From Branchiostoma lanceolatum (Eukaryota; Chordata; Leptocardii; Amphioxiformes; Branchiostomatidae), in assembly GCF_035083965.1 (NCBI RefSeq), contig NC_089722.1, forward strand, positions 39,665,958 to 39,729,957: 64,000 nucleotides of DNA. Reading direction: 5' to 3'. Shown in pieces: positions 40,896-54,214 of the stretch. The position numbers and the translations under genes were made by a program. The notes beneath the pieces are model-generated. The model was given only the letters and a program-made list of their open reading frames with translations, did no database searches and was not told the DNA's origin. Positions within the stretch are counted from its first letter, which is position 1, and every line of letters starts with the position of its first letter.

Positions 40896-41957
40896 AAACC
40901 GGTTGAGCTTGACCGCTAGCCCCCCTCCCCCGGGAACGAGCCAAGTTCACGTGGCGAGCTATGCATCGCAAACAGCTTCAAGCTTGAACATAAAGCAATT
41001 AGTGCCCGCACACCTGGCGCGCCTTCTCTCCTTCATAATCTCTTCAATTTGGTTGACAAACGGAAGCGCTCTACTTTATGTGGACGAACCACGGACTACA
41101 CCCAAAAACACACATCACGCGCTCCTGGCTCGTCCTGGCTCTTCCTGGCTCTGCCTAATTGGTGCAAAGAAGCGACTACGTCACACCAACGCAGAAAACG
41201 GGCTCCTTAGGGTTCAAAGCCGAGCCAAGGGCGGGTAGACAAGACAACAAGGCAATGTTGTTGTTCGCGAACAGCGTTGCCATTGTTGTTCGCCAGGAGG
41301 CGCGCGCCCGCGGTTCCCTTACATCATTCATCTTCACAGGGCGGGCGGCGTCTGCTTTTCCCCTTAACTTCGATGCCTGTGGTGGATTTTTCAAGTCCGC
41401 CGGACCTTGTCGATTCGGCCTGAAGGTCCGCAAAGGGGAGAGGAAGGTCGCATGCAGCCAGCCCACTAAATTTACGGAAGGAATTAAAAGGAGCGAGCGA
41501 GAAAGCAGCAGCGGTGGGCGAGGCGGCTAGCTGTGCGTGTGTACGTATCTCTCATACGTTGATACGAGGCGCGCGGGCGCTTAGATTCCCGATTCCTACG
41601 TTTAACATCGAATTACGTCCACATCGCACTGCTTTCGTCAGAATCGAACCACAGACAGACGTCCTGGAATTTTCCACTGCCTCTGCGTGCTCTCCCGACC
41701 TCTCCCGGCTCTTGGTGGCGCTGTTGCTTGCTCCAGTTCCAGTCTGAAAGTAGAAGAAAGATAAAATGCGAAAATTAAACATGTACAGTAGAGTTGGGGG
41801 ATGTGAGAGCTATAAACGCAGTAAGGTTCAGTATATATACTCGTAACACGTATGCACATACTTCAAACGAGTACAGACTGCTGATAAATCCACATTGCTG
41901 GATTGCTGGGCCAGTTTGGTGGTTTGTGTATGTGTGCAACTTATTTTGGATTTGTAA

Positions 41958-42147
41958 GGGGATGGACCGAATCTCAGAAGTACTGCAATACTGAGCCGAT
42001 CCGCGGTCAGGACGGAGCAAGCTCCTAGTCCATGACCAAAGTCAAAAAATCAATTTAATCTAGATTCCCCGATGGGGAATGTATCAGAGATTAAACTGAT
42101 AAGAACAGATACTACACTTGATCTTAGCCAAAAGGCCGAGAAGCGAT
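41958..42147 (-). ncRNA. U2: U2 small nuclear RNA
   Basis: Uninterrupted copy, gene 11 of the long run. Confidence 0.97.
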
Positions 42148-43209
42148 AAACCGGTTGAGCTTGACCGCTAGCCCCCCTCCCCCGGGAACGAGCCAAGTTC
42201 ACGTGGCGAGCTATGCATCGCAAACAGCTTCAAGCTTGAACATAAAGCAATTAGTGCCCGCACACCTGGCGCGCCTTCTCTCCTTCATAATCTCTTCAAT
42301 TTGGTTGACAAACGGAAGCGCTCTACTTTATGTGGACGAACCACGGACTACACCCAAAAACACACATCACGCGCTCCTGGCTCGTCCTGGCTCTTCCTGG
42401 CTCTGCCTAATTGGTGCAAAGAAGCGACTACGTCACACCAACGCAGAAAACGGGCTCCTTAGGGTTCAAAGCCGAGCCAAGGGCGGGTAGACAAGACAAC
42501 AAGGCAATGTTGTTGTTCGCGAACAGCGTTGCCATTGTTGTTCGCCAGGAGGCGCGCGCCCGCGGTTCCCTTACATCATTCATCTTCACAGGGCGGGCGG
42601 CGTCTGCTTTTCCCCTTAACTTCGATGCCTGTGGTGGATTTTTCAAGTCCGCCGGACCTTGTCGATTCGGCCTGAAGGTCCGCAAAGGGGAGAGGAAGGT
42701 CGCATGCAGCCAGCCCACTAAATTTACGGAAGGAATTAAAAGGAGCGAGCGAGAAAGCAGCAGCGGTGGGCGAGGCGGCTAGCTGTGCGTGTGTACGTAT
42801 CTCTCATACGTTGATACGAGGCGCGCGGGCGCTTAGATTCCCGATTCCTACGTTTAACATCGAATTACGTCCACATCGCACTGCTTTCGTCAGAATCGAA
42901 CCACAGACAGACGTCCTGGAATTTTCCACTGCCTCTGCGTGCTCTCCCGACCTCTCCCGGCTCTTGGTGGCGCTGTTGCTTGCTCCAGTTCCAGTCTGAA
43001 AGTAGAAGAAAGATAAAATGCGAAAATTAAACATGTACAGTAGAGTTGGGGGATGTGAGAGCTATAAACGCAGTAAGGTTCAGTATATATACTCGTAACA
43101 CGTATGCACATACTTCAAACGAGTACAGACTGCTGATAAATCCACATTGCTGGATTGCTGGGCCAGTTTGGTGGTTTGTGTATGTGTGCAACTTATTTTG
43201 GATTTGTAA

Positions 43210-43399
43210 GGGGATGGACCGAATCTCAGAAGTACTGCAATACTGAGCCGATCCGCGGTCAGGACGGAGCAAGCTCCTAGTCCATGACCAAAGTCAAAAA
43301 ATCAATTTAATCTAGATTCCCCGATGGGGAATGTATCAGAGATTAAACTGATAAGAACAGATACTACACTTGATCTTAGCCAAAAGGCCGAGAAGCGAT
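43210..43399 (-). ncRNA. U2: U2 small nuclear RNA
   Basis: Uninterrupted copy, gene 12 of the long run. Confidence 0.97.
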
Positions 43400-44461
43400 A
43401 AACCGGTTGAGCTTGACCGCTAGCCCCCCTCCCCCGGGAACGAGCCAAGTTCACGTGGCGAGCTATGCATCGCAAACAGCTTCAAGCTTGAACATAAAGC
43501 AATTAGTGCCCGCACACCTGGCGCGCCTTCTCTCCTTCATAATCTCTTCAATTTGGTTGACAAACGGAAGCGCTCTACTTTATGTGGACGAACCACGGAC
43601 TACACCCAAAAACACACATCACGCGCTCCTGGCTCGTCCTGGCTCTTCCTGGCTCTGCCTAATTGGTGCAAAGAAGCGACTACGTCACACCAACGCAGAA
43701 AACGGGCTCCTTAGGGTTCAAAGCCGAGCCAAGGGCGGGTAGACAAGACAACAAGGCAATGTTGTTGTTCGCGAACAGCGTTGCCATTGTTGTTCGCCAG
43801 GAGGCGCGCGCCCGCGGTTCCCTTACATCATTCATCTTCACAGGGCGGGCGGCGTCTGCTTTTCCCCTTAACTTCGATGCCTGTGGTGGATTTTTCAAGT
43901 CCGCCGGACCTTGTCGATTCGGCCTGAAGGTCCGCAAAGGGGAGAGGAAGGTCGCATGCAGCCAGCCCACTAAATTTACGGAAGGAATTAAAAGGAGCGA
44001 GCGAGAAAGCAGCAGCGGTGGGCGAGGCGGCTAGCTGTGCGTGTGTACGTATCTCTCATACGTTGATACGAGGCGCGCGGGCGCTTAGATTCCCGATTCC
44101 TACGTTTAACATCGAATTACGTCCACATCGCACTGCTTTCGTCAGAATCGAACCACAGACAGACGTCCTGGAATTTTCCACTGCCTCTGCGTGCTCTCCC
44201 GACCTCTCCCGGCTCTTGGTGGCGCTGTTGCTTGCTCCAGTTCCAGTCTGAAAGTAGAAGAAAGATAAAATGCGAAAATTAAACATGTACAGTAGAGTTG
44301 GGGGATGTGAGAGCTATAAACGCAGTAAGGTTCAGTATATATACTCGTAACACGTATGCACATACTTCAAACGAGTACAGACTGCTGATAAATCCACATT
44401 GCTGGATTGCTGGGCCAGTTTGGTGGTTTGTGTATGTGTGCAACTTATTTTGGATTTGTAA

Positions 44462-44651
44462 GGGGATGGACCGAATCTCAGAAGTACTGCAATACTGAGC
44501 CGATCCGCGGTCAGGACGGAGCAAGCTCCTAGTCCATGACCAAAGTCAAAAAATCAATTTAATCTAGATTCCCCGATGGGGAATGTATCAGAGATTAAAC
44601 TGATAAGAACAGATACTACACTTGATCTTAGCCAAAAGGCCGAGAAGCGAT
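44462..44651 (-). ncRNA. U2: U2 small nuclear RNA
   Basis: Uninterrupted copy, gene 13 of the long run. Confidence 0.97.
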
Positions 44652-45713
44652 AAACCGGTTGAGCTTGACCGCTAGCCCCCCTCCCCCGGGAACGAGCCAA
44701 GTTCACGTGGCGAGCTATGCATCGCAAACAGCTTCAAGCTTGAACATAAAGCAATTAGTGCCCGCACACCTGGCGCGCCTTCTCTCCTTCATAATCTCTT
44801 CAATTTGGTTGACAAACGGAAGCGCTCTACTTTATGTGGACGAACCACGGACTACACCCAAAAACACACATCACGCGCTCCTGGCTCGTCCTGGCTCTTC
44901 CTGGCTCTGCCTAATTGGTGCAAAGAAGCGACTACGTCACACCAACGCAGAAAACGGGCTCCTTAGGGTTCAAAGCCGAGCCAAGGGCGGGTAGACAAGA
45001 CAACAAGGCAATGTTGTTGTTCGCGAACAGCGTTGCCATTGTTGTTCGCCAGGAGGCGCGCGCCCGCGGTTCCCTTACATCATTCATCTTCACAGGGCGG
45101 GCGGCGTCTGCTTTTCCCCTTAACTTCGATGCCTGTGGTGGATTTTTCAAGTCCGCCGGACCTTGTCGATTCGGCCTGAAGGTCCGCAAAGGGGAGAGGA
45201 AGGTCGCATGCAGCCAGCCCACTAAATTTACGGAAGGAATTAAAAGGAGCGAGCGAGAAAGCAGCAGCGGTGGGCGAGGCGGCTAGCTGTGCGTGTGTAC
45301 GTATCTCTCATACGTTGATACGAGGCGCGCGGGCGCTTAGATTCCCGATTCCTACGTTTAACATCGAATTACGTCCACATCGCACTGCTTTCGTCAGAAT
45401 CGAACCACAGACAGACGTCCTGGAATTTTCCACTGCCTCTGCGTGCTCTCCCGACCTCTCCCGGCTCTTGGTGGCGCTGTTGCTTGCTCCAGTTCCAGTC
45501 TGAAAGTAGAAGAAAGATAAAATGCGAAAATTAAACATGTACAGTAGAGTTGGGGGATGTGAGAGCTATAAACGCAGTAAGGTTCAGTATATATACTCGT
45601 AACACGTATGCACATACTTCAAACGAGTACAGACTGCTGATAAATCCACATTGCTGGATTGCTGGGCCAGTTTGGTGGTTTGTGTATGTGTGCAACTTAT
45701 TTTGGATTTGTAA

Positions 45714-45903
45714 GGGGATGGACCGAATCTCAGAAGTACTGCAATACTGAGCCGATCCGCGGTCAGGACGGAGCAAGCTCCTAGTCCATGACCAAAGTCA
45801 AAAAATCAATTTAATCTAGATTCCCCGATGGGGAATGTATCAGAGATTAAACTGATAAGAACAGATACTACACTTGATCTTAGCCAAAAGGCCGAGAAGC
45901 GAT
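45714..45903 (-). ncRNA. U2: U2 small nuclear RNA
   Basis: Uninterrupted copy, gene 14 of the long run. Confidence 0.97.
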
Positions 45904-46965
45904 AAACCGGTTGAGCTTGACCGCTAGCCCCCCTCCCCCGGGAACGAGCCAAGTTCACGTGGCGAGCTATGCATCGCAAACAGCTTCAAGCTTGAACATA
46001 AAGCAATTAGTGCCCGCACACCTGGCGCGCCTTCTCTCCTTCATAATCTCTTCAATTTGGTTGACAAACGGAAGCGCTCTACTTTATGTGGACGAACCAC
46101 GGACTACACCCAAAAACACACATCACGCGCTCCTGGCTCGTCCTGGCTCTTCCTGGCTCTGCCTAATTGGTGCAAAGAAGCGACTACGTCACACCAACGC
46201 AGAAAACGGGCTCCTTAGGGTTCAAAGCCGAGCCAAGGGCGGGTAGACAAGACAACAAGGCAATGTTGTTGTTCGCGAACAGCGTTGCCATTGTTGTTCG
46301 CCAGGAGGCGCGCGCCCGCGGTTCCCTTACATCATTCATCTTCACAGGGCGGGCGGCGTCTGCTTTTCCCCTTAACTTCGATGCCTGTGGTGGATTTTTC
46401 AAGTCCGCCGGACCTTGTCGATTCGGCCTGAAGGTCCGCAAAGGGGAGAGGAAGGTCGCATGCAGCCAGCCCACTAAATTTACGGAAGGAATTAAAAGGA
46501 GCGAGCGAGAAAGCAGCAGCGGTGGGCGAGGCGGCTAGCTGTGCGTGTGTACGTATCTCTCATACGTTGATACGAGGCGCGCGGGCGCTTAGATTCCCGA
46601 TTCCTACGTTTAACATCGAATTACGTCCACATCGCACTGCTTTCGTCAGAATCGAACCACAGACAGACGTCCTGGAATTTTCCACTGCCTCTGCGTGCTC
46701 TCCCGACCTCTCCCGGCTCTTGGTGGCGCTGTTGCTTGCTCCAGTTCCAGTCTGAAAGTAGAAGAAAGATAAAATGCGAAAATTAAACATGTACAGTAGA
46801 GTTGGGGGATGTGAGAGCTATAAACGCAGTAAGGTTCAGTATATATACTCGTAACACGTATGCACATACTTCAAACGAGTACAGACTGCTGATAAATCCA
46901 CATTGCTGGATTGCTGGGCCAGTTTGGTGGTTTGTGTATGTGTGCAACTTATTTTGGATTTGTAA

Positions 46966-47155
46966 GGGGATGGACCGAATCTCAGAAGTACTGCAATACT
47001 GAGCCGATCCGCGGTCAGGACGGAGCAAGCTCCTAGTCCATGACCAAAGTCAAAAAATCAATTTAATCTAGATTCCCCGATGGGGAATGTATCAGAGATT
47101 AAACTGATAAGAACAGATACTACACTTGATCTTAGCCAAAAGGCCGAGAAGCGAT
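46966..47155 (-). ncRNA. U2: U2 small nuclear RNA
   Basis: Uninterrupted copy, gene 15 of the long run. Confidence 0.97.
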
Positions 47156-48217
47156 AAACCGGTTGAGCTTGACCGCTAGCCCCCCTCCCCCGGGAACGAG
47201 CCAAGTTCACGTGGCGAGCTATGCATCGCAAACAGCTTCAAGCTTGAACATAAAGCAATTAGTGCCCGCACACCTGGCGCGCCTTCTCTCCTTCATAATC
47301 TCTTCAATTTGGTTGACAAACGGAAGCGCTCTACTTTATGTGGACGAACCACGGACTACACCCAAAAACACACATCACGCGCTCCTGGCTCGTCCTGGCT
47401 CTTCCTGGCTCTGCCTAATTGGTGCAAAGAAGCGACTACGTCACACCAACGCAGAAAACGGGCTCCTTAGGGTTCAAAGCCGAGCCAAGGGCGGGTAGAC
47501 AAGACAACAAGGCAATGTTGTTGTTCGCGAACAGCGTTGCCATTGTTGTTCGCCAGGAGGCGCGCGCCCGCGGTTCCCTTACATCATTCATCTTCACAGG
47601 GCGGGCGGCGTCTGCTTTTCCCCTTAACTTCGATGCCTGTGGTGGATTTTTCAAGTCCGCCGGACCTTGTCGATTCGGCCTGAAGGTCCGCAAAGGGGAG
47701 AGGAAGGTCGCATGCAGCCAGCCCACTAAATTTACGGAAGGAATTAAAAGGAGCGAGCGAGAAAGCAGCAGCGGTGGGCGAGGCGGCTAGCTGTGCGTGT
47801 GTACGTATCTCTCATACGTTGATACGAGGCGCGCGGGCGCTTAGATTCCCGATTCCTACGTTTAACATCGAATTACGTCCACATCGCACTGCTTTCGTCA
47901 GAATCGAACCACAGACAGACGTCCTGGAATTTTCCACTGCCTCTGCGTGCTCTCCCGACCTCTCCCGGCTCTTGGTGGCGCTGTTGCTTGCTCCAGTTCC
48001 AGTCTGAAAGTAGAAGAAAGATAAAATGCGAAAATTAAACATGTACAGTAGAGTTGGGGGATGTGAGAGCTATAAACGCAGTAAGGTTCAGTATATATAC
48101 TCGTAACACGTATGCACATACTTCAAACGAGTACAGACTGCTGATAAATCCACATTGCTGGATTGCTGGGCCAGTTTGGTGGTTTGTGTATGTGTGCAAC
48201 TTATTTTGGATTTGTAA

Positions 48218-48407
48218 GGGGATGGACCGAATCTCAGAAGTACTGCAATACTGAGCCGATCCGCGGTCAGGACGGAGCAAGCTCCTAGTCCATGACCAAA
48301 GTCAAAAAATCAATTTAATCTAGATTCCCCGATGGGGAATGTATCAGAGATTAAACTGATAAGAACAGATACTACACTTGATCTTAGCCAAAAGGCCGAG
48401 AAGCGAT
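48218..48407 (-). ncRNA. U2: U2 small nuclear RNA
   Basis: Uninterrupted copy, gene 16 of the long run. Confidence 0.97.
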
Positions 48408-49469
48408 AAACCGGTTGAGCTTGACCGCTAGCCCCCCTCCCCCGGGAACGAGCCAAGTTCACGTGGCGAGCTATGCATCGCAAACAGCTTCAAGCTTGAA
48501 CATAAAGCAATTAGTGCCCGCACACCTGGCGCGCCTTCTCTCCTTCATAATCTCTTCAATTTGGTTGACAAACGGAAGCGCTCTACTTTATGTGGACGAA
48601 CCACGGACTACACCCAAAAACACACATCACGCGCTCCTGGCTCGTCCTGGCTCTTCCTGGCTCTGCCTAATTGGTGCAAAGAAGCGACTACGTCACACCA
48701 ACGCAGAAAACGGGCTCCTTAGGGTTCAAAGCCGAGCCAAGGGCGGGTAGACAAGACAACAAGGCAATGTTGTTGTTCGCGAACAGCGTTGCCATTGTTG
48801 TTCGCCAGGAGGCGCGCGCCCGCGGTTCCCTTACATCATTCATCTTCACAGGGCGGGCGGCGTCTGCTTTTCCCCTTAACTTCGATGCCTGTGGTGGATT
48901 TTTCAAGTCCGCCGGACCTTGTCGATTCGGCCTGAAGGTCCGCAAAGGGGAGAGGAAGGTCGCATGCAGCCAGCCCACTAAATTTACGGAAGGAATTAAA
49001 AGGAGCGAGCGAGAAAGCAGCAGCGGTGGGCGAGGCGGCTAGCTGTGCGTGTGTACGTATCTCTCATACGTTGATACGAGGCGCGCGGGCGCTTAGATTC
49101 CCGATTCCTACGTTTAACATCGAATTACGTCCACATCGCACTGCTTTCGTCAGAATCGAACCACAGACAGACGTCCTGGAATTTTCCACTGCCTCTGCGT
49201 GCTCTCCCGACCTCTCCCGGCTCTTGGTGGCGCTGTTGCTTGCTCCAGTTCCAGTCTGAAAGTAGAAGAAAGATAAAATGCGAAAATTAAACATGTACAG
49301 TAGAGTTGGGGGATGTGAGAGCTATAAACGCAGTAAGGTTCAGTATATATACTCGTAACACGTATGCACATACTTCAAACGAGTACAGACTGCTGATAAA
49401 TCCACATTGCTGGATTGCTGGGCCAGTTTGGTGGTTTGTGTATGTGTGCAACTTATTTTGGATTTGTAA

Positions 49470-49659
49470 GGGGATGGACCGAATCTCAGAAGTACTGCAA
49501 TACTGAGCCGATCCGCGGTCAGGACGGAGCAAGCTCCTAGTCCATGACCAAAGTCAAAAAATCAATTTAATCTAGATTCCCCGATGGGGAATGTATCAGA
49601 GATTAAACTGATAAGAACAGATACTACACTTGATCTTAGCCAAAAGGCCGAGAAGCGAT
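49470..49659 (-). ncRNA. U2: U2 small nuclear RNA
   Basis: Uninterrupted copy, gene 17 of the long run. Confidence 0.97.
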
Positions 49660-50721
49660 AAACCGGTTGAGCTTGACCGCTAGCCCCCCTCCCCCGGGAA
49701 CGAGCCAAGTTCACGTGGCGAGCTATGCATCGCAAACAGCTTCAAGCTTGAACATAAAGCAATTAGTGCCCGCACACCTGGCGCGCCTTCTCTCCTTCAT
49801 AATCTCTTCAATTTGGTTGACAAACGGAAGCGCTCTACTTTATGTGGACGAACCACGGACTACACCCAAAAACACACATCACGCGCTCCTGGCTCGTCCT
49901 GGCTCTTCCTGGCTCTGCCTAATTGGTGCAAAGAAGCGACTACGTCACACCAACGCAGAAAACGGGCTCCTTAGGGTTCAAAGCCGAGCCAAGGGCGGGT
50001 AGACAAGACAACAAGGCAATGTTGTTGTTCGCGAACAGCGTTGCCATTGTTGTTCGCCAGGAGGCGCGCGCCCGCGGTTCCCTTACATCATTCATCTTCA
50101 CAGGGCGGGCGGCGTCTGCTTTTCCCCTTAACTTCGATGCCTGTGGTGGATTTTTCAAGTCCGCCGGACCTTGTCGATTCGGCCTGAAGGTCCGCAAAGG
50201 GGAGAGGAAGGTCGCATGCAGCCAGCCCACTAAATTTACGGAAGGAATTAAAAGGAGCGAGCGAGAAAGCAGCAGCGGTGGGCGAGGCGGCTAGCTGTGC
50301 GTGTGTACGTATCTCTCATACGTTGATACGAGGCGCGCGGGCGCTTAGATTCCCGATTCCTACGTTTAACATCGAATTACGTCCACATCGCACTGCTTTC
50401 GTCAGAATCGAACCACAGACAGACGTCCTGGAATTTTCCACTGCCTCTGCGTGCTCTCCCGACCTCTCCCGGCTCTTGGTGGCGCTGTTGCTTGCTCCAG
50501 TTCCAGTCTGAAAGTAGAAGAAAGATAAAATGCGAAAATTAAACATGTACAGTAGAGTTGGGGGATGTGAGAGCTATAAACGCAGTAAGGTTCAGTATAT
50601 ATACTCGTAACACGTATGCACATACTTCAAACGAGTACAGACTGCTGATAAATCCACATTGCTGGATTGCTGGGCCAGTTTGGTGGTTTGTGTATGTGTG
50701 CAACTTATTTTGGATTTGTAA

Positions 50722-50911
50722 GGGGATGGACCGAATCTCAGAAGTACTGCAATACTGAGCCGATCCGCGGTCAGGACGGAGCAAGCTCCTAGTCCATGAC
50801 CAAAGTCAAAAAATCAATTTAATCTAGATTCCCCGATGGGGAATGTATCAGAGATTAAACTGATAAGAACAGATACTACACTTGATCTTAGCCAAAAGGC
50901 CGAGAAGCGAT
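50722..50911 (-). ncRNA. U2: U2 small nuclear RNA
   Basis: Uninterrupted copy, gene 18 of the long run, the last before the second composite. Confidence 0.97.
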
Positions 50912-51973
50912 AAACCGGTTGAGCTTGACCGCTAGCCCCCCTCCCCCGGGAACGAGCCAAGTTCACGTGGCGAGCTATGCATCGCAAACAGCTTCAAGCT
51001 TGAACATAAAGCAATTAGTGCCCGCACACCTGGCGCGCCTTCTCTCCTTCATAATCTCTTCAATTTGGTTGACAAACGGAAGCGCTCTACTTTATGTGGA
51101 CGAACCACGGACTACACCCAAAAACACACATCACGCGCTCCTGGCTCGTCCTGGCTCTTCCTGGCTCTGCCTAATTGGTGCAAAGAAGCGACTACGTCAC
51201 ACCAACGCAGAAAACGGGCTCCTTAGGGTTCAAAGCCGAGCCAAGGGCGGGTAGACAAGACAACAAGGCAATGTTGTTGTTCGCGAACAGCGTTGCCATT
51301 GTTGTTCGCCAGGAGGCGCGCGCCCGCGGTTCCCTTACATCATTCATCTTCACAGGGCGGGCGGCGTCTGCTTTTCCCCTTAACTTCGATGCCTGTGGTG
51401 GATTTTTCAAGTCCGCCGGACCTTGTCGATTCGGCCTGAAGGTCCGCAAAGGGGAGAGGAAGGTCGCATGCAGCCAGCCCACTAAATTTACGGAAGGAAT
51501 TAAAAGGAGCGAGCGAGAAAGCAGCAGCGGTGGGCGAGGCGGCTAGCTGTGCGTGTGTACGTATCTCTCATACGTTGATACGAGGCGCGCGGGCGCTTAG
51601 ATTCCCGATTCCTACGTTTAACATCGAATTACGTCCACATCGCACTGCTTTCGTCAGAATCGAACCACAGACAGACGTCCTGGAATTTTCCACTGCCTCT
51701 GCGTGCTCTCCCGACCTCTCCCGGCTCTTGGTGGCGCTGTTGCTTGCTCCAGTTCCAGTCTGAAAGTAGAAGAAAGATAAAATGCGAAAATTAAACATGT
51801 ACAGTAGAGTTGGGGGATGTGAGAGCTATAAACGCAGTAAGGTTCAGTATATATACTCGTAACACGTATGCACATACTTCAAACGAGTACAGACTGCTGA
51901 TAAATCCACATTGCTGGATTGCTGGGCCAGTTTGGTGGTTTGTGTATGTGTGCAACTTATTTTGGATTTGTAA

Positions 51974-52129
51974 GGGGATGGACCGAATCTCAGAAGTACT
52001 GCAATACTGAGCCGATCCGCGGTCAGGACGGAGCAAGCTCCTAGTCCATGACCAAAGTCAAAAAATCAATTTAATCTAGATTCCCCGATGGGGAATGTAT
52101 CAGAGATTAAACTGATAAGAACAGATACT
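51974..52129 (-). pseudogene. U2: U2 snRNA 3' fragment (nt 35-190) beside second composite
   Basis: Downstream part of the U2 gene split by 52130-60293; the 5' part is at 60294-60331. Confidence 0.95.
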
Positions 52130-53888
52130 CTTTTGAAGTATTTATACTGAATCACTTCAAGTATCACTTAGTTCTCATCTTGTTTACGCAGCCTTAAGGC
52201 GCTCATATCCACTGATACACTCTAGATCAAATTGACTTTCACAGATCGGCTCAGCATTGCTGCACTTCATCCCACCCACCACTCTCGGTCCATCCCCAGA
52301 CACTATGTAATATTTTTGGGTTTTGTATTTTATAATTTTTTTGGGTTTTCTATTTTTGACCTAGCCAACTAAGACAGAGTGGCTAGGCCTACAACTACTC
52401 TTGAGTACATGCGAGATTGCTCCAAATAGAGCCAAACAAACAATAAAACATTCAAAACTTAAGGGTCACGTGGGCAACATCGATGTCAGCCCACGAGTGA
52501 CCATCAGCCCAGGTATCGTAGAAATTCCCAGGCCCCAAACGAGCAAACTCGAAATTCAGCCTATCTCGCAAAGCTTTCGCCAACGCCTCGCACACATTCG
52601 CACCAGAAGATTGTCTGTCTTCAAAGACAGCCTCACAGCGGGAGCGCCAGATACTGGACTTTGCCATACTACTGATCACTTCCAAAACCTTGCGAGTTTG
52701 GGCTGGGACGCCCTGGGGGACAATGCCATACAACGCAAAGGTTCTGGACACCTGAAAGTTTCTGCACAGGTACTTGTGGGCAGTGGCCTCCACCCACAAC
52801 CAAACCTCCGCGGCCACTGGACAGTCCCAGAACAGATGACCCACGCACTCCGGCTGTGAGCAACCCCTCCTGGGACATGTACTGCTAGGGAGATAGCCCC
52901 GCCAAGAATTTAACTTCAACCTCGTCTTCAGCGAATTGTGAGCCGTGTGCCAGGCAATCATTCTATCCCACTTGAAGACAAGGGGATTGTGGATGACCTT
53001 CCACACTCTGTCCCAATCTACCTGAGGGTTTAACTGAACACATCTTGGCGGGGAACTTGCCTGTTCTGAAAGATACCTGTACAGAGAAGCTGTAGTACAA
53101 GCCTTCCATTCTGCAGAGCCCTCGATGTCAGAGAGGGAGAGGTACTGGGAAATGGCTTCATAATGGGGCGGACGATCCAACGAGTGAGGCGAGGAGTTGC
53201 ACCACGTCGTCGGATCAATCCTCCTGAGCTCGACCCCAAGCCAATACTTACAGAAGCAGCTACAAGGGTGCTGTGGGTCGGTGAAGACCTTCCTCACAGT
53301 CTTTAACATTAAGGCCTTTGCCTTCAAGGGGATGGAGACAAGGCCAACTCCACCCTGCTCTTTGGGCAAGAGCAGGGTCTGCCTTTTGACAAGTTCCGTC
53401 TTACCATCCCACAAGAACCCGAACATTGCCTTCTCCAACCGACTTCGAACCGAAGCCGGAAGGGGATAGACCGGCGCTGTATACCACAGCGTGGCGGCCG
53501 CTAAAGAATTTACTACTAAGGCCTTCCCCAACAGGGTGAGCTTCCTCCCGCTCCACTGGTCCAACTTGGCCTTGAATTTGGCAAACCGTTGGAGCCACGC
53601 CTCCTCAGCGAGCGGGACGTTGCCAATCGGTGTCTGAAGCAGTTTCAGTGACACCGAGTTCCAGCACTTGATCGGATACGGCTGGTCGGGCCTTCCCTTC
53701 CAGCCACCAAGCCACAACGCCTCTGTCTTCCCCATGTTAAGTTTGGACCCTGTGCCAGATTCAAACTTAGATATTAAGGAGAAGGTGCGATCAATGGAGA
53801 GATCGTCTGTCAGGACGACAGTGTTGTCGTCCGCATATTGCACTATCTTGGTGTCCCTGCCCGAGCCCCCAGGGAGGTGCACTCCCTT
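52130..53888 (-). mobile_element. Keno-like LINE, family 1, 5'-truncated copy (second composite)
   Basis: Copy of 7016-8774 shifted by 45114 bp. The 3' UTR is at 52130-52451, with the antisense U2-like segment at 52171-52297. Confidence 0.95.
52452..53888 (-). pseudogene. LINE ORF2 C-terminal fragment (residues 680-1157)
   Basis: Open fragment identical in translation to that at 7338-8774. The frame continues by chance into the 3' UTR of the upstream element, which gives a spurious Met. Confidence 0.9.
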
Positions 53889-53892
53889 TACT
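53889..53892. repeat. 4-bp target-site duplication between two LINE copies
   Basis: AGTA between the truncated and the complete copy, as at 8775-8778. Confidence 0.85.
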
Positions 53893-54214
53893 CTTTTGAA
53901 GTATTTATACTGAATGACTTCAAGTATCACTTAGTTCTCATCTTGTTTACGCAGCCTTAAGGCGCTCATATCCACTGATACACTCTAGATCAAATTGACC
54001 TTCACAGATCGGCTCAGCATTGCTGTACTTCATCCCACCCACCACTCTCGATCCACCCCCAGACACTATGTAATATTTTTGGGTTTTGTATTTTATAATT
54101 TTTTTGGGTTTTCTATTTTTGACCTAGCCAACTAAGACTGAGTGGCTAGGCCTACAACTACTCCTGAGTACATGCGAGATTGCTCCAAATAGAGCCAAAC
54201 AAACAATAAAACAT

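Larger units (their letters stand above)
28377..52129 (-). repeat. U2 array, segment 4 (long homogeneous run)
   Basis: Eighteen intact U2 genes at an exact 1252-bp period, except one 1251-bp unit whose spacer lacks an A near 35910. The run ends in the U2 split by the second composite. The near-perfect identity fits strong concerted evolution. Confidence 0.96.
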
